DNA of 16,188 nucleotides from Planctomycetales bacterium. Lineage in GTDB: Bacteria > 4484-113 > JAFGCY01. The translations under genes were made by a program, and so were the position numbers. Each line of letters begins with the position of its first letter. The first letter of the stretch is position 1. Shown here piece after piece: positions 1 through 7,416 of the stretch. The stretch is taken from assembly GCA_024645305.1 (NCBI GenBank), contig JAHEFU010000041.1:1-16188 (forward strand), written 5' to 3'. The notes beneath the pieces were generated by a model. That model ran no database searches, was not told where the DNA came from, and saw only the letters and a program-made list of their open reading frames with translations.

Positions 1-2361
1 CAGTGAAGCGGCCATCTGCAGGACCTGCTCGAACTGCTCCTGGTTGCCGATCCGCTGGGTCAGGTTCAGATAGATCCGTGTCCAGCGCAGACGCGTACGC
101 GCCGGGTCGTTTTCGTCTAGTTCATCCAGCAGTGGCCGCAGGTCATCCAGCCACTGCAGCGGTTCACGACTGACCTCGTCATCCACATAATTGTCAAGCG
201 CATCAATTTCATCAAGGGCGATCGGCAGCAGTTCGCTGTGACCCTTTTCAGTGGTCAGGTAGCTGGCCTGCCTGGCGCGCTGCATGTGCACGTCGCGCGG
301 ATTGATGGATTCCACCCAGATGCTGTAGCCCTGCTGGATGTTGCCATTGTTCAGGTCCAGCAGGCTGGCGGATGTCGCGGCCTCGAATCCCGCCAGGGGA
401 TCATCGGACTGCATGCGCTGTGCATTAGCGAGGGCGAACAGCATGTCGGGCGGGATCTCATCCTGGGCATTGATCCACTGTTCAATGGACTTGAGGAGAT
501 TCACGCGGTCGACATTGTCCTCGGGCAGCAACGCGGCGCGGGCCAGGGCGGCCTGGAAGTCCCCCGTCTTGAGGGCCAGCCGGGCACAGTGAGCGGCGAT
601 GGCCGGATATTCCGCCAGGTTGCCGAACATGCGCTCGATGCGCTGCAGCAGGCGGTTGGCCTGCTCTTCGTCCGGGACTCGCACGGCACGCAGTTCTTGC
701 GCGCTGGCTTCATGTTCATCCTTCAGGAAGAGCTGCTCTGCGAACCACAGGTGGCTCTCCTCCACCAGCCAGGGGGCGAGACCGGAGTCTGCGATTGAGC
801 GGCTGATCGCCTGCAGATCTGCAGCGCTCTGTTCGTCTGCGTTGATCCAGCTCTCCAGCACATTCGTGACCTGGTTGGCACGCTCGCAGTCAGCCAGTCC
901 GTCAATCAGGTTGTCAATCTTGAAAGAGGCCGGCATTGAAGTGGTTGCCGCAGCGGGCTCGGTTTCGTCAGTTCCGGAACCTGCAAGGTCGTGGCGCTGG
1001 GGAGTGGTCTCACCGCTGAGAACATCGAACTGGTCCGGGTGGTCTTCCTGGGCCTCGATTTCGTCTTCCCCGGAGTGCTGCTCTTCCTGTAGCTCACTGA
1101 CCTGCTCCGGTTCCGTTTCTTCCGAGGATTCCTGCACGCCATCTTCCGTTTCAATTTCCGTTTCAGTGCTATCCGCGCTGACTGCCTGGTTCAGCTCCAG
1201 CATGGGCGGTGGGTCCAGCTTTTCCGGACCCGCCCCGTTGATGCTTGCTTCGGGAACAGGGCGGCTGTCAGGGATCACATGTGCCGGCAGTTCCTCGAAA
1301 TCGATGTTGGACGCCTTGCCGGCGGCTATCTGCATGAATTCGTTGGCAGCGCTGGGGGGCTGCAGCTTTGCATTCTGGAAAGAACGCAGCCAGTTCTTGA
1401 TTTTCTCGTTGATCAGTTCCATGTCCAGCTTCACGATGCGCTTCATCGTGTAGAGGGCAAGTTTTTCATCACGTACCATTTCCTTGTGGTTGGTCAGGAA
1501 ATTGGCAATCTCCACCGGATGCTGGTGTGTGCGCTCCAGTCTCTCGTTGAGCACGTTCCACCCGATCCGGCCTGCGCGGTACTCCATGATGGAGTTGTCC
1601 ATCACGATCTGGTGCAGCTCCCAGCAGCACTGGGGACGGTGGTCCAGTAATGAATTCGCCAGATGGAAGAAATCCTCGTTGACGCTGCGGCCTTCCGAGA
1701 TGATATCCACCAGCAGGTCCTCTGCCTGTTTGTCATTCTTGCGCAGGATCTGGGCCTCGGCCATCATCAGGGTGACTTCGACGGCCTTGTCCCCCAGGCT
1801 GTGCTTGTTCGCGATCAGCGTCTCAAGGGAGCGCACGGTAAGGTCATCACCCTGCTTGAGGCTGCCCTTGCTGATCATCTGGCTCAGGCCCCAGGAGAAG
1901 TCCTTCCAGTGGGAAACCTCGTCAGTCAGGCTGGCCCGCTCGCTGAGATATGACAGATGCCGCTCAGGCCGCATGTTCCCCGTGGTGATGCGCCAGTTGA
2001 GCAGGGACAGGCGGTTTTCCTTTGAATCACTTTCAAGCTCCAGCAGACGATCCACGAGTCCAGCCAGTCCCGGTACCACCGGGACCTTGCGACTGCGTGC
2101 CACCATGTCGCTGAAAGTGTCGAATGTGACGCGTGTTTCATCGAGCACAGCGGCAGCTTCGACCAGGTGTTCGGCACCGCTCTTGAGCTGTCCTGGATTG
2201 GCTGAATTCGGATTGATCACCTCTTCGAGGTATTTGCGCGCATAGTCCTCAAGGTTCTTGAGTAGCGCAGGACGGCGCTTCTGCTGACCTTGCGGATTCA
2301 GCCGCTTATAGGCTTCCACCTGCCTGTTCAGAGATTTGCCGAAATCAAATCGTTTTAACAT
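1..2361 (-). CDS. Large alpha-helical repeat (TPR/solenoid-like) cytoplasmic protein, C-terminus beyond window
   Basis: An uninterrupted frame of 787 codons runs from ATG at 2361 to the left edge, so the C-terminus is missing. An AGGA 9 nt before the ATG fits a ribosome site. There is no signal peptide or membrane segment, so the protein is probably cytoplasmic. Residues 1-370 and about 480-787 read as amphipathic helices. A TPR-like stretch lies near residues 575-605 (HCARLALKTGDFQAALA). The halves are joined by a disordered linker at about 390-475 that is rich in Glu/Asp/Ser/Thr. I do not recognise the family, and no catalytic motif is visible. It starts 21 bp after the pseudokinase gene, so the two are almost certainly co-transcribed, and a scaffold partnered with the pseudokinase is a reasonable inference. 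The coding call is strong because long competing frames on the other strand have implausible composition. Confidence 0.9.
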   Translation of the reverse strand, partial: MLKRFDFGKSLNRQVEAYKRLNPQGQQKRRPALLKNLEDYARKYLEEVINPNSANPGQLKSGAEHLVEAAAVLDETRVTFDTFSDMVARSRKVPVVPGLAGLVDRLLELESDSKENRLSLLNWRITTGNMRPERHLSYLSERASLTDEVSHWKDFSWGLSQMISKGSLKQGDDLTVRSLETLIANKHSLGDKAVEVTLMMAEAQILRKNDKQAEDLLVDIISEGRSVNEDFFHLANSLLDHRPQCCWELHQIVMDNSIMEYRAGRIGWNVLNERLERTHQHPVEIANFLTNHKEMVRDEKLALYTMKRIVKLDMELINEKIKNWLRSFQNAKLQPPSAANEFMQIAAGKASNIDFEELPAHVIPDSRPVPEASINGAGPEKLDPPPMLELNQAVSADSTETEIETEDGVQESSEETEPEQVSELQEEQHSGEDEIEAQEDHPDQFDVLSGETTPQRHDLAGSGTDETEPAAATTSMPASFKIDNLIDGLADCERANQVTNVLESWINADEQSAADLQAISRSIADSGLAPWLVEESHLWFAEQLFLKDEHEASAQELRAVRVPDEEQANRLLQRIERMFGNLAEYPAIAAHCARLALKTGDFQAALARAALLPEDNVDRVNLLKSIEQWINAQDEIPPDMLFALANAQRMQSDDPLAGFEAATSASLLDLNNGNIQQGYSIWVESINPRDVHMQRARQASYLTTEKGHSELLPIALDEIDALDNYVDDEVSREPLQWLDDLRPLLDELDENDPARTRLRWTRIYLNLTQRIGNQEQFEQVLQMAASL

Positions 2362-2382
2362 CGCTGCTTATCCTAACCCTGC

Positions 2383-3099
2383 TCAGGTAATTGCCTGTAA
2401 ATCCGCTGTAATGGATGTCAGGAAATGTCTGCGCAGCATTCCGTGCAGATCCTCCATTCCGTTATTCCGGCTCTCCGCCCAGGAAAGTCCGGTTTCCAGT
2501 AGTTGGTCCTTCAGTTCCTCACCATGCTCGCCATGTCCCAGCAGGTCGCTGAGCAGATTAAGGACCTGCTCACGGTCTGCCAGCAGGTCTGCCTCCAGCG
2601 GAGTGGCCAGGGCATGCCCGAAGCTTGCCAGCCTGATCCATCCGGCGCTGGGGGAGACCCAGAGGTTTTCAGAATTGATCCTGCAGTGCGCAACGGGCTG
2701 TTCAAGATTCTGCAGGTGATTGATGATATCCAGAAGGCTCAGGGAGATGCGAATCCTGTCTGGTTCAGACAGCGTATCTGCATCCAGATCAGCCAGCGGT
2801 TGTTCGGCCTGCCAGGGGAAGCCGATGAAGGGCACACTGAAGTCTCGCTTGTCTATCTTGAGACCGATCACGTGCGGGTGGCTCAGGGATCTGAGGATAT
2901 CCGCCTCACAGGCCAGGCGCCTGAGGGACTCCTCCGACCCATCGGAGAGCTTGACCCACATACGCATTCCGGAGGACTGTTCCCGCGCCAGGAGGACTGG
3001 CTCCGTGCTGAGTGCCAGCGCAAGTTTCTGCTCGAAGACGAAATACTGCTGTATTGCCTCCGACACACCCCACAGTTCGCTAAGCCTTGCTCCGTACAT
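2383..3099 (-). CDS. Degenerate Hanks-type protein kinase (predicted pseudokinase), 238 aa
   Basis: The protein follows the order of a Ser/Thr kinase fold with most catalytic residues lost. MWVK (Lys50) fits the VAIK lysine, and Glu66 in EADILRSLSHPHV fits the helix-C glutamate. HCRINSEN at 138-145 occupies the HRDLKPEN position, so catalytic Asp is Arg140 and Lys is Asn142, while Asn145 is kept. SFG at 159-161 replaces DFG. ADREQVLNLLSDLLG at 174-188 resembles the helix-F segment. The glycine-rich loop (about 28-45) has lost its glycines. At 238 aa it is shorter than a normal kinase domain (about 260-280), with a short C-lobe and no transmembrane or PASTA part. These substitutions predict no phosphotransfer; nucleotide binding or scaffolding is possible. 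It is the first gene of the pair with the alpha-helical protein. The ATG at 3099 has only a distant AGGGG upstream. The kinase relationship rests on motif reading, not a profile search. Confidence 0.75.
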   Translation of the reverse strand: MYGARLSELWGVSEAIQQYFVFEQKLALALSTEPVLLAREQSSGMRMWVKLSDGSEESLRRLACEADILRSLSHPHVIGLKIDKRDFSVPFIGFPWQAEQPLADLDADTLSEPDRIRISLSLLDIINHLQNLEQPVAHCRINSENLWVSPSAGWIRLASFGHALATPLEADLLADREQVLNLLSDLLGHGEHGEELKDQLLETGLSWAESRNNGMEDLHGMLRRHFLTSITADLQAIT

Positions 3100-3147
3100 G
3101 TTCTGGCAACTTACCCCTGGTTGGAATTTGGAATTCAGGAATTCCCA

Positions 3148-3175
3148 CCTATACAGTTATCCCGAAAGCCGTCAG
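3148..3175 (-). promoter_or_regulatory. Possible sigma70-like promoter for the pseudokinase operon
   Basis: On the minus strand, CTGACG (3170-3175) and TATAGG (3148-3153) are separated by 16 bp. Each hexamer matches the consensus at 4 of 6 positions. Transcription would begin about 40 nt before the ATG at 3099. This is a weak match, and other AT-rich hexamers lie nearby. Confidence 0.3.
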
Positions 3176-3376
3176 CTTACTTAAATCCTACATAATCATT
3201 TATCTTAACCTGAACCCTTCTGACACAACCCGCCATTTGACTTGGATTTATCCCCCTGAATCCAGACTTTCCCTAGCAACGATAAGTTGCACTATCTCAA
3301 CCACTGGGGACAAACCATCAATTCTTGATTTTAGCTGTCTATATATTACCTTATAAGATTACAATTGTTCAATCTC

Positions 3377-3461
3377 GCTACCAATCCATGACCTGTGACC
3401 GCCTTTTGTGCCAAAGGGGGTTCAGGCCGGGACACTTCCTTCGGCTCGCAAGATTGGTAGC
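3377..3461. repeat. Perfect 10-bp inverted repeat enclosing 65 bp (possible structured RNA)
   Basis: GCTACCAATC at 3377-3386 is the exact reverse complement of GATTGGTAGC at 3452-3461. The enclosed 65 nt hold smaller pairing segments, such as CCTTT against AAAGG near 3403-3417. An AT-rich stretch with hexamers TTGATT (3325-3330) and TATAAG (3352-3357) precedes it, but their 21-bp spacing is too long for a standard promoter. It could be a small structured RNA on either strand or a protein-binding palindrome. No known RNA family was recognised. Confidence 0.4.
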
Positions 3462-3788
3462 TGTCCGGTGCATAATTGAGATTACACCCGATGTTCCAGT
3501 TTATTCGTCCACACCCGGCTGTGAGAGCACTGGAAAAGCCAGGAATTCACAGATGTCACGCCATGTCGGCCATCCTACGGCATTAGATCGGTCGAATGAC
3601 AGGACATGATGCAGGGGCTGTCCGGTGACAAGGACAAGTGCAAAACAAGCTGGGCGAGGGCTGAACGTCAGGGAAATCCTGGCAAGCAGCCGGGTGCTGC
3701 ATGCTGAATCTTCGTTGTCAACGCCGGAAACTGAACAGAAGCACCAGCGGAACTGAGCATCCTCAAGCGCATCGCACCGGTCCCTGAG

Positions 3789-3822
3789 TAGGATCCGGAC
3801 CCTGCTGTCAGATCCTATTTTT
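3789..3822 (+). terminator. Terminator-like hairpin with T-tract
   Basis: TAGGATC (3789-3795) pairs perfectly with GATCCTA (3811-3817) across a 15-nt loop and is followed on the plus strand by TTTTT (3818-3822). The minus-strand stop codon TAG of the adjacent lipoprotein gene (3815-3817) forms the edge of the stem. The T-tract follows the hairpin only on the plus strand, where no coding gene precedes it. On the minus strand there is no T-tract, so it could there be a 3'-end stabilising hairpin. The stem is short and its strength modest. Confidence 0.35.
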
Positions 3823-4186
3823 CCGGGTATTCAACAACGACGTCAATGGTCAGGGTCTTGCCGATGCCGAGCCTGATGCCTTCTGCATTGTTGGAAGTGA
3901 TCACCATCTGCTGCGTGCCCATGTTCCAGACCTGCAGGTCGTAAGTTCCACCCTTGAGTTCGCCGATGAAGTAACCGCCCTCACCGTTGGTGGTCTGGCG
4001 GGTGAGTTCCGCGCCGGTCTCGTCAATCACGGCAACGGACATATAGCCCATGCCGACACCGTTGGCATCCACCACCTGGCCGGCGATTGTGCCCTCGATG
4101 TTCTTGATCTTGTCGCAGGACATCAGCTGTCCGCTGACAATCACCATGGCAAGCAGCAGGGCAAGCTTGAGAAGAGTCGATTTCAT
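3815..4186 (-). CDS. Small lipoprotein with carboxypeptidase-regulatory-like / CNA-B-like beta-sandwich domain, 123 aa
   Basis: The N-terminus has a short basic region (MKSTLLK), a hydrophobic stretch and the lipobox LMSC with Cys24 as predicted lipidation site. Asp at +2 would favour inner-membrane retention under the E. coli Lol rule, which may not apply here. Mature residues 30-118 fit one beta-sandwich of the carboxypeptidase-regulatory type: IAGQVVDANG, then VIDETGAELTRQTTNGEGGYFIGELKGG, then TYDLQVW, a pattern of strands with a G-x-Y-x-L turn. GGAGG before the ATG supports the start. It begins 14 bp after the purM stop, so it is probably co-transcribed with purM, although no metabolic link is obvious. 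It resembles the lipoproteins at 6597-6974 and 7042-7389 in size and in the G-xY-xL core. Function unknown. Confidence 0.87.
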   Translation of the reverse strand: MKSTLLKLALLLAMVIVSGQLMSCDKIKNIEGTIAGQVVDANGVGMGYMSVAVIDETGAELTRQTTNGEGGYFIGELKGGTYDLQVWNMGTQQMVITSNNAEGIRLGIGKTLTIDVVVEYPEK

Positions 4187-4200
4187 CCTTTTCCTCCGGA

Positions 4201-5244
4201 TCAGTCCCTGAAGACCAGCCTGGCAGATCCGGAACCACTGATAAGCCTGCCAATCACACGCGGACTGTTGTCTGCAGTGAGTGCCAGGACCCTGTCAGCA
4301 TTCTCCGGTGATACGACCAGAACAAAGCCGATCCCCATGTTGAATACATGCCACATTTCATCTCTCGAGATGTTTCCGTGGCTCTGAATTATATCAAACA
4401 CGGGCAGGATCGGGATGCTGCACCTATCCACCTCAACGTCCAGACTATCCGGGATCACGCGTGGCACGTTGTCCTGCAATCCTCCGCCGCTGATATGCGC
4501 TGCGGCCTGCAGCAGACCGGCCTGATAAACCGCCTGCACAGCATTGCTGTAGCAGATCGTCGGCCTCAGCAGCGCATCCGCCAGTGATTCTCCCAGGCGT
4601 TCATCCACCACCGTCCATTGTTCTTCCGGAAGGCCAGCCAGGGCAGCGCGGACCAGTGAAAAGCCGTTACAGTGGACACCGTTTGATGCCAGTCCGATCA
4701 GGATGCTGCCGGCCTGGCAATCGGAACCATCCAGCATTGCGGGCCTGTCCACGAGTCCCATCGCAAATCCCACCAGGTCAAAGTCCCCGGGCTGGTAGAC
4801 GTCCCGCATTTCGGCGATCTCACCACCGATCAGGGCACAGCCGATTTCCCGGCAGGCGGCGGCGATGCCCTTGCCAACCATTTCGTGGATCTGCGCCGGT
4901 ACCACCTTGTTGAGTGCCACATAATCCAGGAAGAAAATCGGCCGGGCACCGCTGCAGATCACATCATTCACCACACAGCCCACCACGTCGCGGCCAGCAT
5001 TCTGCCAGGTGCCGAATCGGCCGTGGAGGATGGTCTTCGTTCCCAGGCTGTCGGTGCTGCTGACGAACACGGGTGCGGTGTAGCCAGCCAGATCGGGGCA
5101 GAAAGCGGCACCAAATGCTCCTACACCAGCGATGACTTCCGGTCCATGCGTGGACTCAACATCCTGCCTGAAAGCGTTGATGGCTTCATCCTGGGCGGAA
5201 ATGCTCACTCCACTGGCCTGATAGTCAAGGGTTTTGTCTGTCAT
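4201..5244 (-). CDS. purM: Phosphoribosylformylglycinamidine cyclo-ligase (AIR synthase)
   Basis: PurM converts FGAM to AIR with ATP, the fifth step of purine synthesis, in the cytosol. Family motifs appear in order: DYQASGVSISAQDEAI at the N-terminus, TDSLGTK (64-70), NDVICSGA (93-100), GGEIAEM (140-146, usually GGETAEM), GLASNGVHCNGFS (184-196), HISGGGLQDN (250-259) and FNMGIGF (301-307). The frame is open to an upstream ATG at 5295, but the ATG at 5244 gives MTDKTLDYQ and 347 aa, the usual family start and length, with AAGG nearby upstream. Several signature positions differ from common proteobacterial forms (Ile for Thr in GGETAEM, SLGTK for GVGTK), suggesting a divergent lineage but a probably active enzyme. 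It is followed closely by a lipoprotein gene, and no other pur gene is in the window. Confidence 0.96.
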   Translation of the reverse strand: MTDKTLDYQASGVSISAQDEAINAFRQDVESTHGPEVIAGVGAFGAAFCPDLAGYTAPVFVSSTDSLGTKTILHGRFGTWQNAGRDVVGCVVNDVICSGARPIFFLDYVALNKVVPAQIHEMVGKGIAAACREIGCALIGGEIAEMRDVYQPGDFDLVGFAMGLVDRPAMLDGSDCQAGSILIGLASNGVHCNGFSLVRAALAGLPEEQWTVVDERLGESLADALLRPTICYSNAVQAVYQAGLLQAAAHISGGGLQDNVPRVIPDSLDVEVDRCSIPILPVFDIIQSHGNISRDEMWHVFNMGIGFVLVVSPENADRVLALTADNSPRVIGRLISGSGSARLVFRD

Positions 5245-5284
5245 GATGCGGACCTTCGGTGTCTGGGTTCTTCCTCGGCGTGCA

Positions 5285-5314
5285 GATTTTAACATTGCTT
5301 TTAGGCGCTATACT
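5285..5314. promoter_or_regulatory. Divergent promoter region between purM and the aminotransferase gene
   Basis: The 132-bp gap between the divergent starts holds candidate -10 boxes for both directions: TATACT on the plus strand (5309-5314) and TAAAAT on the minus strand (5285-5290). Neither has a good -35 at 16-18 bp. The TTAACA at 5289-5294 lies only 14 bp from TATACT. The placement is reasonable but the strength is uncertain. No purine-repressor palindrome was recognised. Confidence 0.3.
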
Positions 5315-5376
5315 TTAGTTCGTATCTGCAGCAGGCATGTAATGGCATGGTCTGCCTGCATTCAACTGGAGGACCC

Positions 5377-6585
5377 ATGAGCTCTGCAAAGCCGCAATTC
5401 ACGGATCGTTTCGCCAACCGGCTGAACGACTGCGGTACCGAGGATGCTTTTGTCGTCCTGGCCCAGGCCAAGGCGCTGGAGGCCCAGGGCCGCGACATCG
5501 TGCACCTGCAGATCGGTGAACCCGATTTCGACACGCCGCGCAACATCATAGACAAAGCCCACTGGGCGCTTGACAACGGTTATACACATTACACCGGCAG
5601 CGCTGGAGCCATGGAAATCCGCGAACAGTACGCAGATTATGTCTGCCAGCGCTATGGGGTAACCGGGGTCACGGGGGAGAACATCATCATCTACCCCGGT
5701 GCCAAGCCGATTGTCTTCCTGACAGCAATGGCGCTCATCAATCCCGGTGATGAGGTCATCATTTTCGATCCGACCTATCCGGGCTATGCCGCCGCCATCC
5801 AGTTGATGGGTGGTGTGATCAAGACAATGCCCCTGAGCGAAGACACCGGTTTCCGCTTCGACCATGACAGGCTGCGGGAACTGGTCAGTAGCAAGACAAA
5901 GCTCTTCTATCTCAATACTCCGCAGAACCCGACCGGCGGTGTGTTGACACAGGAAGATCTGGACTTCGTCGCCGAACTGGCCCGGGAGCATGGATTCTAC
6001 GTGCTCAGTGATGAGATCTACAATCGTTTTGTGTATGAGGGCGAACATGCCAGCATGCTCAAGGTGCCCGACTTCCGGGACCAGCTGATCTTCCTCGACG
6101 GCCATTCCAAGACATATGCCATGACTGGCTGGCGCCTGGGATTCAGTGTGACCAGCCCGGCGCTGGCGCGGAAGCTGACCCTGCTGGCAACCAACAGCTT
6201 CAGCTGTACCGCCGCCTTCAGCCAGGTGGCGGGCATCGAAGCCCTGCTCGGAGACCAGAGCGGCAGCCAGCAGATGATCGCTGAGTTCAAGGCCCGCCGC
6301 AGTCTGATCGTGGATGGACTCAACAGCATTCCCGGAGTGAGTTGCGTAATGCCGCGCGGCGCCTTCTATGCTTTCCCGAACATCAAGGAGTACACGGTCA
6401 AACAGGGTCGCACCAGTCTGGATGTGCAGCGTTACATTCTTGCAAACTACGGAGTGGCGTTGCTGGCGGGCACATCCTTTGGCAAGAACGGTGAGGGATA
6501 CCTGCGCCTGAGCTATGCCAACAGCCGGCAGAATATCCAGAAGGCCATCGACCTGCTGCGGGATGCATTTGCCAGCCTGGCCTGA
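5377..6585 (+). CDS. PLP-dependent aminotransferase, class I/II (aspartate aminotransferase-like), 402 aa
   Basis: This is a fold-type I PLP enzyme transferring an amino group between an amino acid and a 2-oxo acid in the cytosol. Signatures, numbered from the chosen start: LQIGEPDFDTP (45-55), PGAKP near 107-111, NTPQNPTGG with Asn184, LSDEIY with Asp212 that pairs the pyridine nitrogen, SKTYAMTGWRLG with Schiff-base Lys245, and LRLSYA with Arg377 for the substrate carboxylate. The frame is open from 5347, but GGAGG at 5368-5372 and the typical N-terminus favour ATG 5377. The length fits the family. PGAKP in place of the common GAKQA marks a subgroup usually annotated only as PLP-dependent aminotransferase, so the exact substrate cannot be named. 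It is followed after 11 bp by a lipoprotein gene, probably in one transcript. Confidence 0.93.
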   Translation: MSSAKPQFTDRFANRLNDCGTEDAFVVLAQAKALEAQGRDIVHLQIGEPDFDTPRNIIDKAHWALDNGYTHYTGSAGAMEIREQYADYVCQRYGVTGVTGENIIIYPGAKPIVFLTAMALINPGDEVIIFDPTYPGYAAAIQLMGGVIKTMPLSEDTGFRFDHDRLRELVSSKTKLFYLNTPQNPTGGVLTQEDLDFVAELAREHGFYVLSDEIYNRFVYEGEHASMLKVPDFRDQLIFLDGHSKTYAMTGWRLGFSVTSPALARKLTLLATNSFSCTAAFSQVAGIEALLGDQSGSQQMIAEFKARRSLIVDGLNSIPGVSCVMPRGAFYAFPNIKEYTVKQGRTSLDVQRYILANYGVALLAGTSFGKNGEGYLRLSYANSRQNIQKAIDLLRDAFASLA

Positions 6586-6596
6586 TCAGATCAACA

Positions 6597-6974
6597 ATGG
6601 GACTCAGGAACAACCATAGCTGCCAGATCCTGCGCTGCACTGCAGTCTGTGCAATGCTGCTGCTGGTTTCCTGCTTCGATCCTGAACCGGCCAGCGTCTC
6701 AGTTTCCTGCACTTTCCAGGGACTGCAACAGATGTGCAATGTCGTGCTGGAGTCACCGGACGGCCGGATCAGCCGCCGTGCCAGCACGAATGTACGCGGC
6801 ATCGGCGAGTTCAAGCACCTGCTGCCTGGCAACTACACACTTAGTTTCGTGGACAACAAGGACAAGCCCTGGCCTGCCAGGCGGGAGATCAGCGTACGCT
6901 CGGGGGAGGTTCTGCCCCTGCGTGTTGAGCTTACCGAGGCCGCAGCTCCGACGCTAGAGAATACTGACTCCTGA
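6597..6974 (+). CDS. Small lipoprotein, paralogue of the next gene, 125 aa
   Basis: The N-terminus has a polar region, a hydrophobic stretch and lipobox LVSC with predicted lipidated Cys26. The mature part (about 34-112) shows beta strands and the segment RGIGEFKHLLPGNYTLSF, which recurs in the next protein as RGIGYVKNLAQGTYTLKF. Both also share a CT motif near the mature N-terminus and end the domain with VELT, so they are clearly paralogues. Extra cysteines Cys38 and Cys47 could form a disulfide. The start is the ATG 11 bp after the aminotransferase stop. There is no clear ribosome site, so translational coupling is likely. The fold resembles carboxypeptidase-regulatory or CNA-B domains. 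Function is unknown; it is probably anchored in an envelope membrane. Confidence 0.85.
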   Translation: MGLRNNHSCQILRCTAVCAMLLLVSCFDPEPASVSVSCTFQGLQQMCNVVLESPDGRISRRASTNVRGIGEFKHLLPGNYTLSFVDNKDKPWPARREISVRSGEVLPLRVELTEAAAPTLENTDS

Positions 6975-6984
6975 TTCTCCCGCT

Positions 6985-7013
6985 TTGCATTGCCTGTCTG
7001 CATGGGATAAAAT
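6985..7013 (+). promoter_or_regulatory. Candidate promoter for the second tandem lipoprotein gene
   Basis: TTGCAT (6985-6990) and TAAAAT (7008-7013) are separated by exactly 17 bp. The -10 matches the consensus at 5 of 6 positions and the -35 at 3 of 6. Transcription would start about 22 nt before the ATG at 7042, leaving room for the AAGAGGTG ribosome site. This suggests the second lipoprotein can be expressed independently of the aminotransferase unit. Confidence 0.45.
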
Positions 7014-7041
7014 CAGCTCTCTATTGAGCAAGAGGTGAAAA

Positions 7042-7389
7042 ATGAGGAAATTAGCATTAATCGGACTGTTCCTGCTTGCCCTGGTGTTTGCATCCTGTGA
7101 GGATGAGGGCAGTGCGGAGATCATTGTGAACTGTACGGATCGGGGTTCGAGCGCGAATGTCTGGGTGGAAGTCTACAGTTCCAAGGGCATCCAGGTGCAG
7201 CAGGTGTCGACACAGCGTGGCATCGGCTATGTCAAGAATCTGGCCCAGGGAACATATACTCTCAAGTTCAAGGGCCATGACGACAAGTACTACAGTGCCA
7301 TCAAGGTCGTCAAAATCGAGGACGGTGACTCCAAGCCGGTCAAGGTCGAACTGACCGATCCGCCGGATGAAGGCGCCTCCACGGAATAG
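7042..7389 (+). CDS. Small lipoprotein, second tandem paralogue, 115 aa
   Basis: MRKLALIGLFLLALVFASC is a textbook lipoprotein signal with predicted lipidated Cys19, followed by acidic residues (EDE). FASC is a relaxed lipobox. The mature domain (about 26-105) aligns along its length with the preceding gene product: IIVNCT, VWVEVYSSKG, STQRGIGYVKNLAQGTYTLKF, and PVKVELT near the end. A strong ribosome site (AAGAGGTG) precedes the ATG, and a candidate promoter lies just upstream. The C-terminus is a short acidic, Pro-containing tail. A UUCG-loop terminator follows 28 bp after the stop, ending the rightward unit. The function is unknown. The single beta-sandwich-like domain suggests a binding or structural role at the membrane surface. 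Confidence 0.9.
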   Translation: MRKLALIGLFLLALVFASCEDEGSAEIIVNCTDRGSSANVWVEVYSSKGIQVQQVSTQRGIGYVKNLAQGTYTLKFKGHDDKYYSAIKVVKIEDGDSKPVKVELTDPPDEGASTE

Positions 7390-7416
7390 GCATACACGAG
7401 GATTATGACAATGAAC

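Larger units (their letters stand above)
3100..3814. other. Gene-free 715-bp intergenic region
   Basis: No frame here has a plausible start, ribosome site and composition. The right part should contain the 3' untranslated region of the purM-lipoprotein unit, and the left part the promoter of the pseudokinase operon. The stretch 3185-3365 is clearly more AT-rich than the coding DNA. I looked on both strands for RNase P RNA, tmRNA, SRP RNA, 6S RNA, tRNA and common riboswitch motifs and found none. The inverted repeat at 3377-3461 and the hairpin at 3789-3822 are listed separately. The 11-mer GCTGTCCGGTG occurs at 3460-3470 and again at 3617-3627. Confidence 0.7.

Noticed and set aside
599..1453. 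284-codon open frame on the plus strand, Ser-rich
   Set aside because: It is antisense to the 787-codon helical-repeat gene, has repetitive Ser/Cys/Arg composition and no ribosome site. The minus frame gives a coherent protein.
1484..2245. 253-codon open frame on the plus strand
   Set aside because: Same antisense effect over the helical-repeat gene; Arg/Ser-rich and without a recognisable domain.
3325..3609. 94-codon plus-strand frame in the intergenic region
   Set aside because: It starts at a non-ATG codon without ribosome site, shows no domain, and has a composition unlike the neighbouring genes.
3460..3627. 11-mer GCTGTCCGGTG occurring twice (3460-3470 and 3617-3627)
   Set aside because: Only two copies, not flanking a mobile element or gene; too short to call an attachment site or repeat family.
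3668..3712. Segment CAGGGAAATCCTGG followed by GCAAGCAGCC resembling the SRP RNA core
   Set aside because: The conserved asymmetric loop and the GGAAGG-AGCAGCC spacing of bacterial SRP RNA are not reproduced; it is probably a chance small hairpin.
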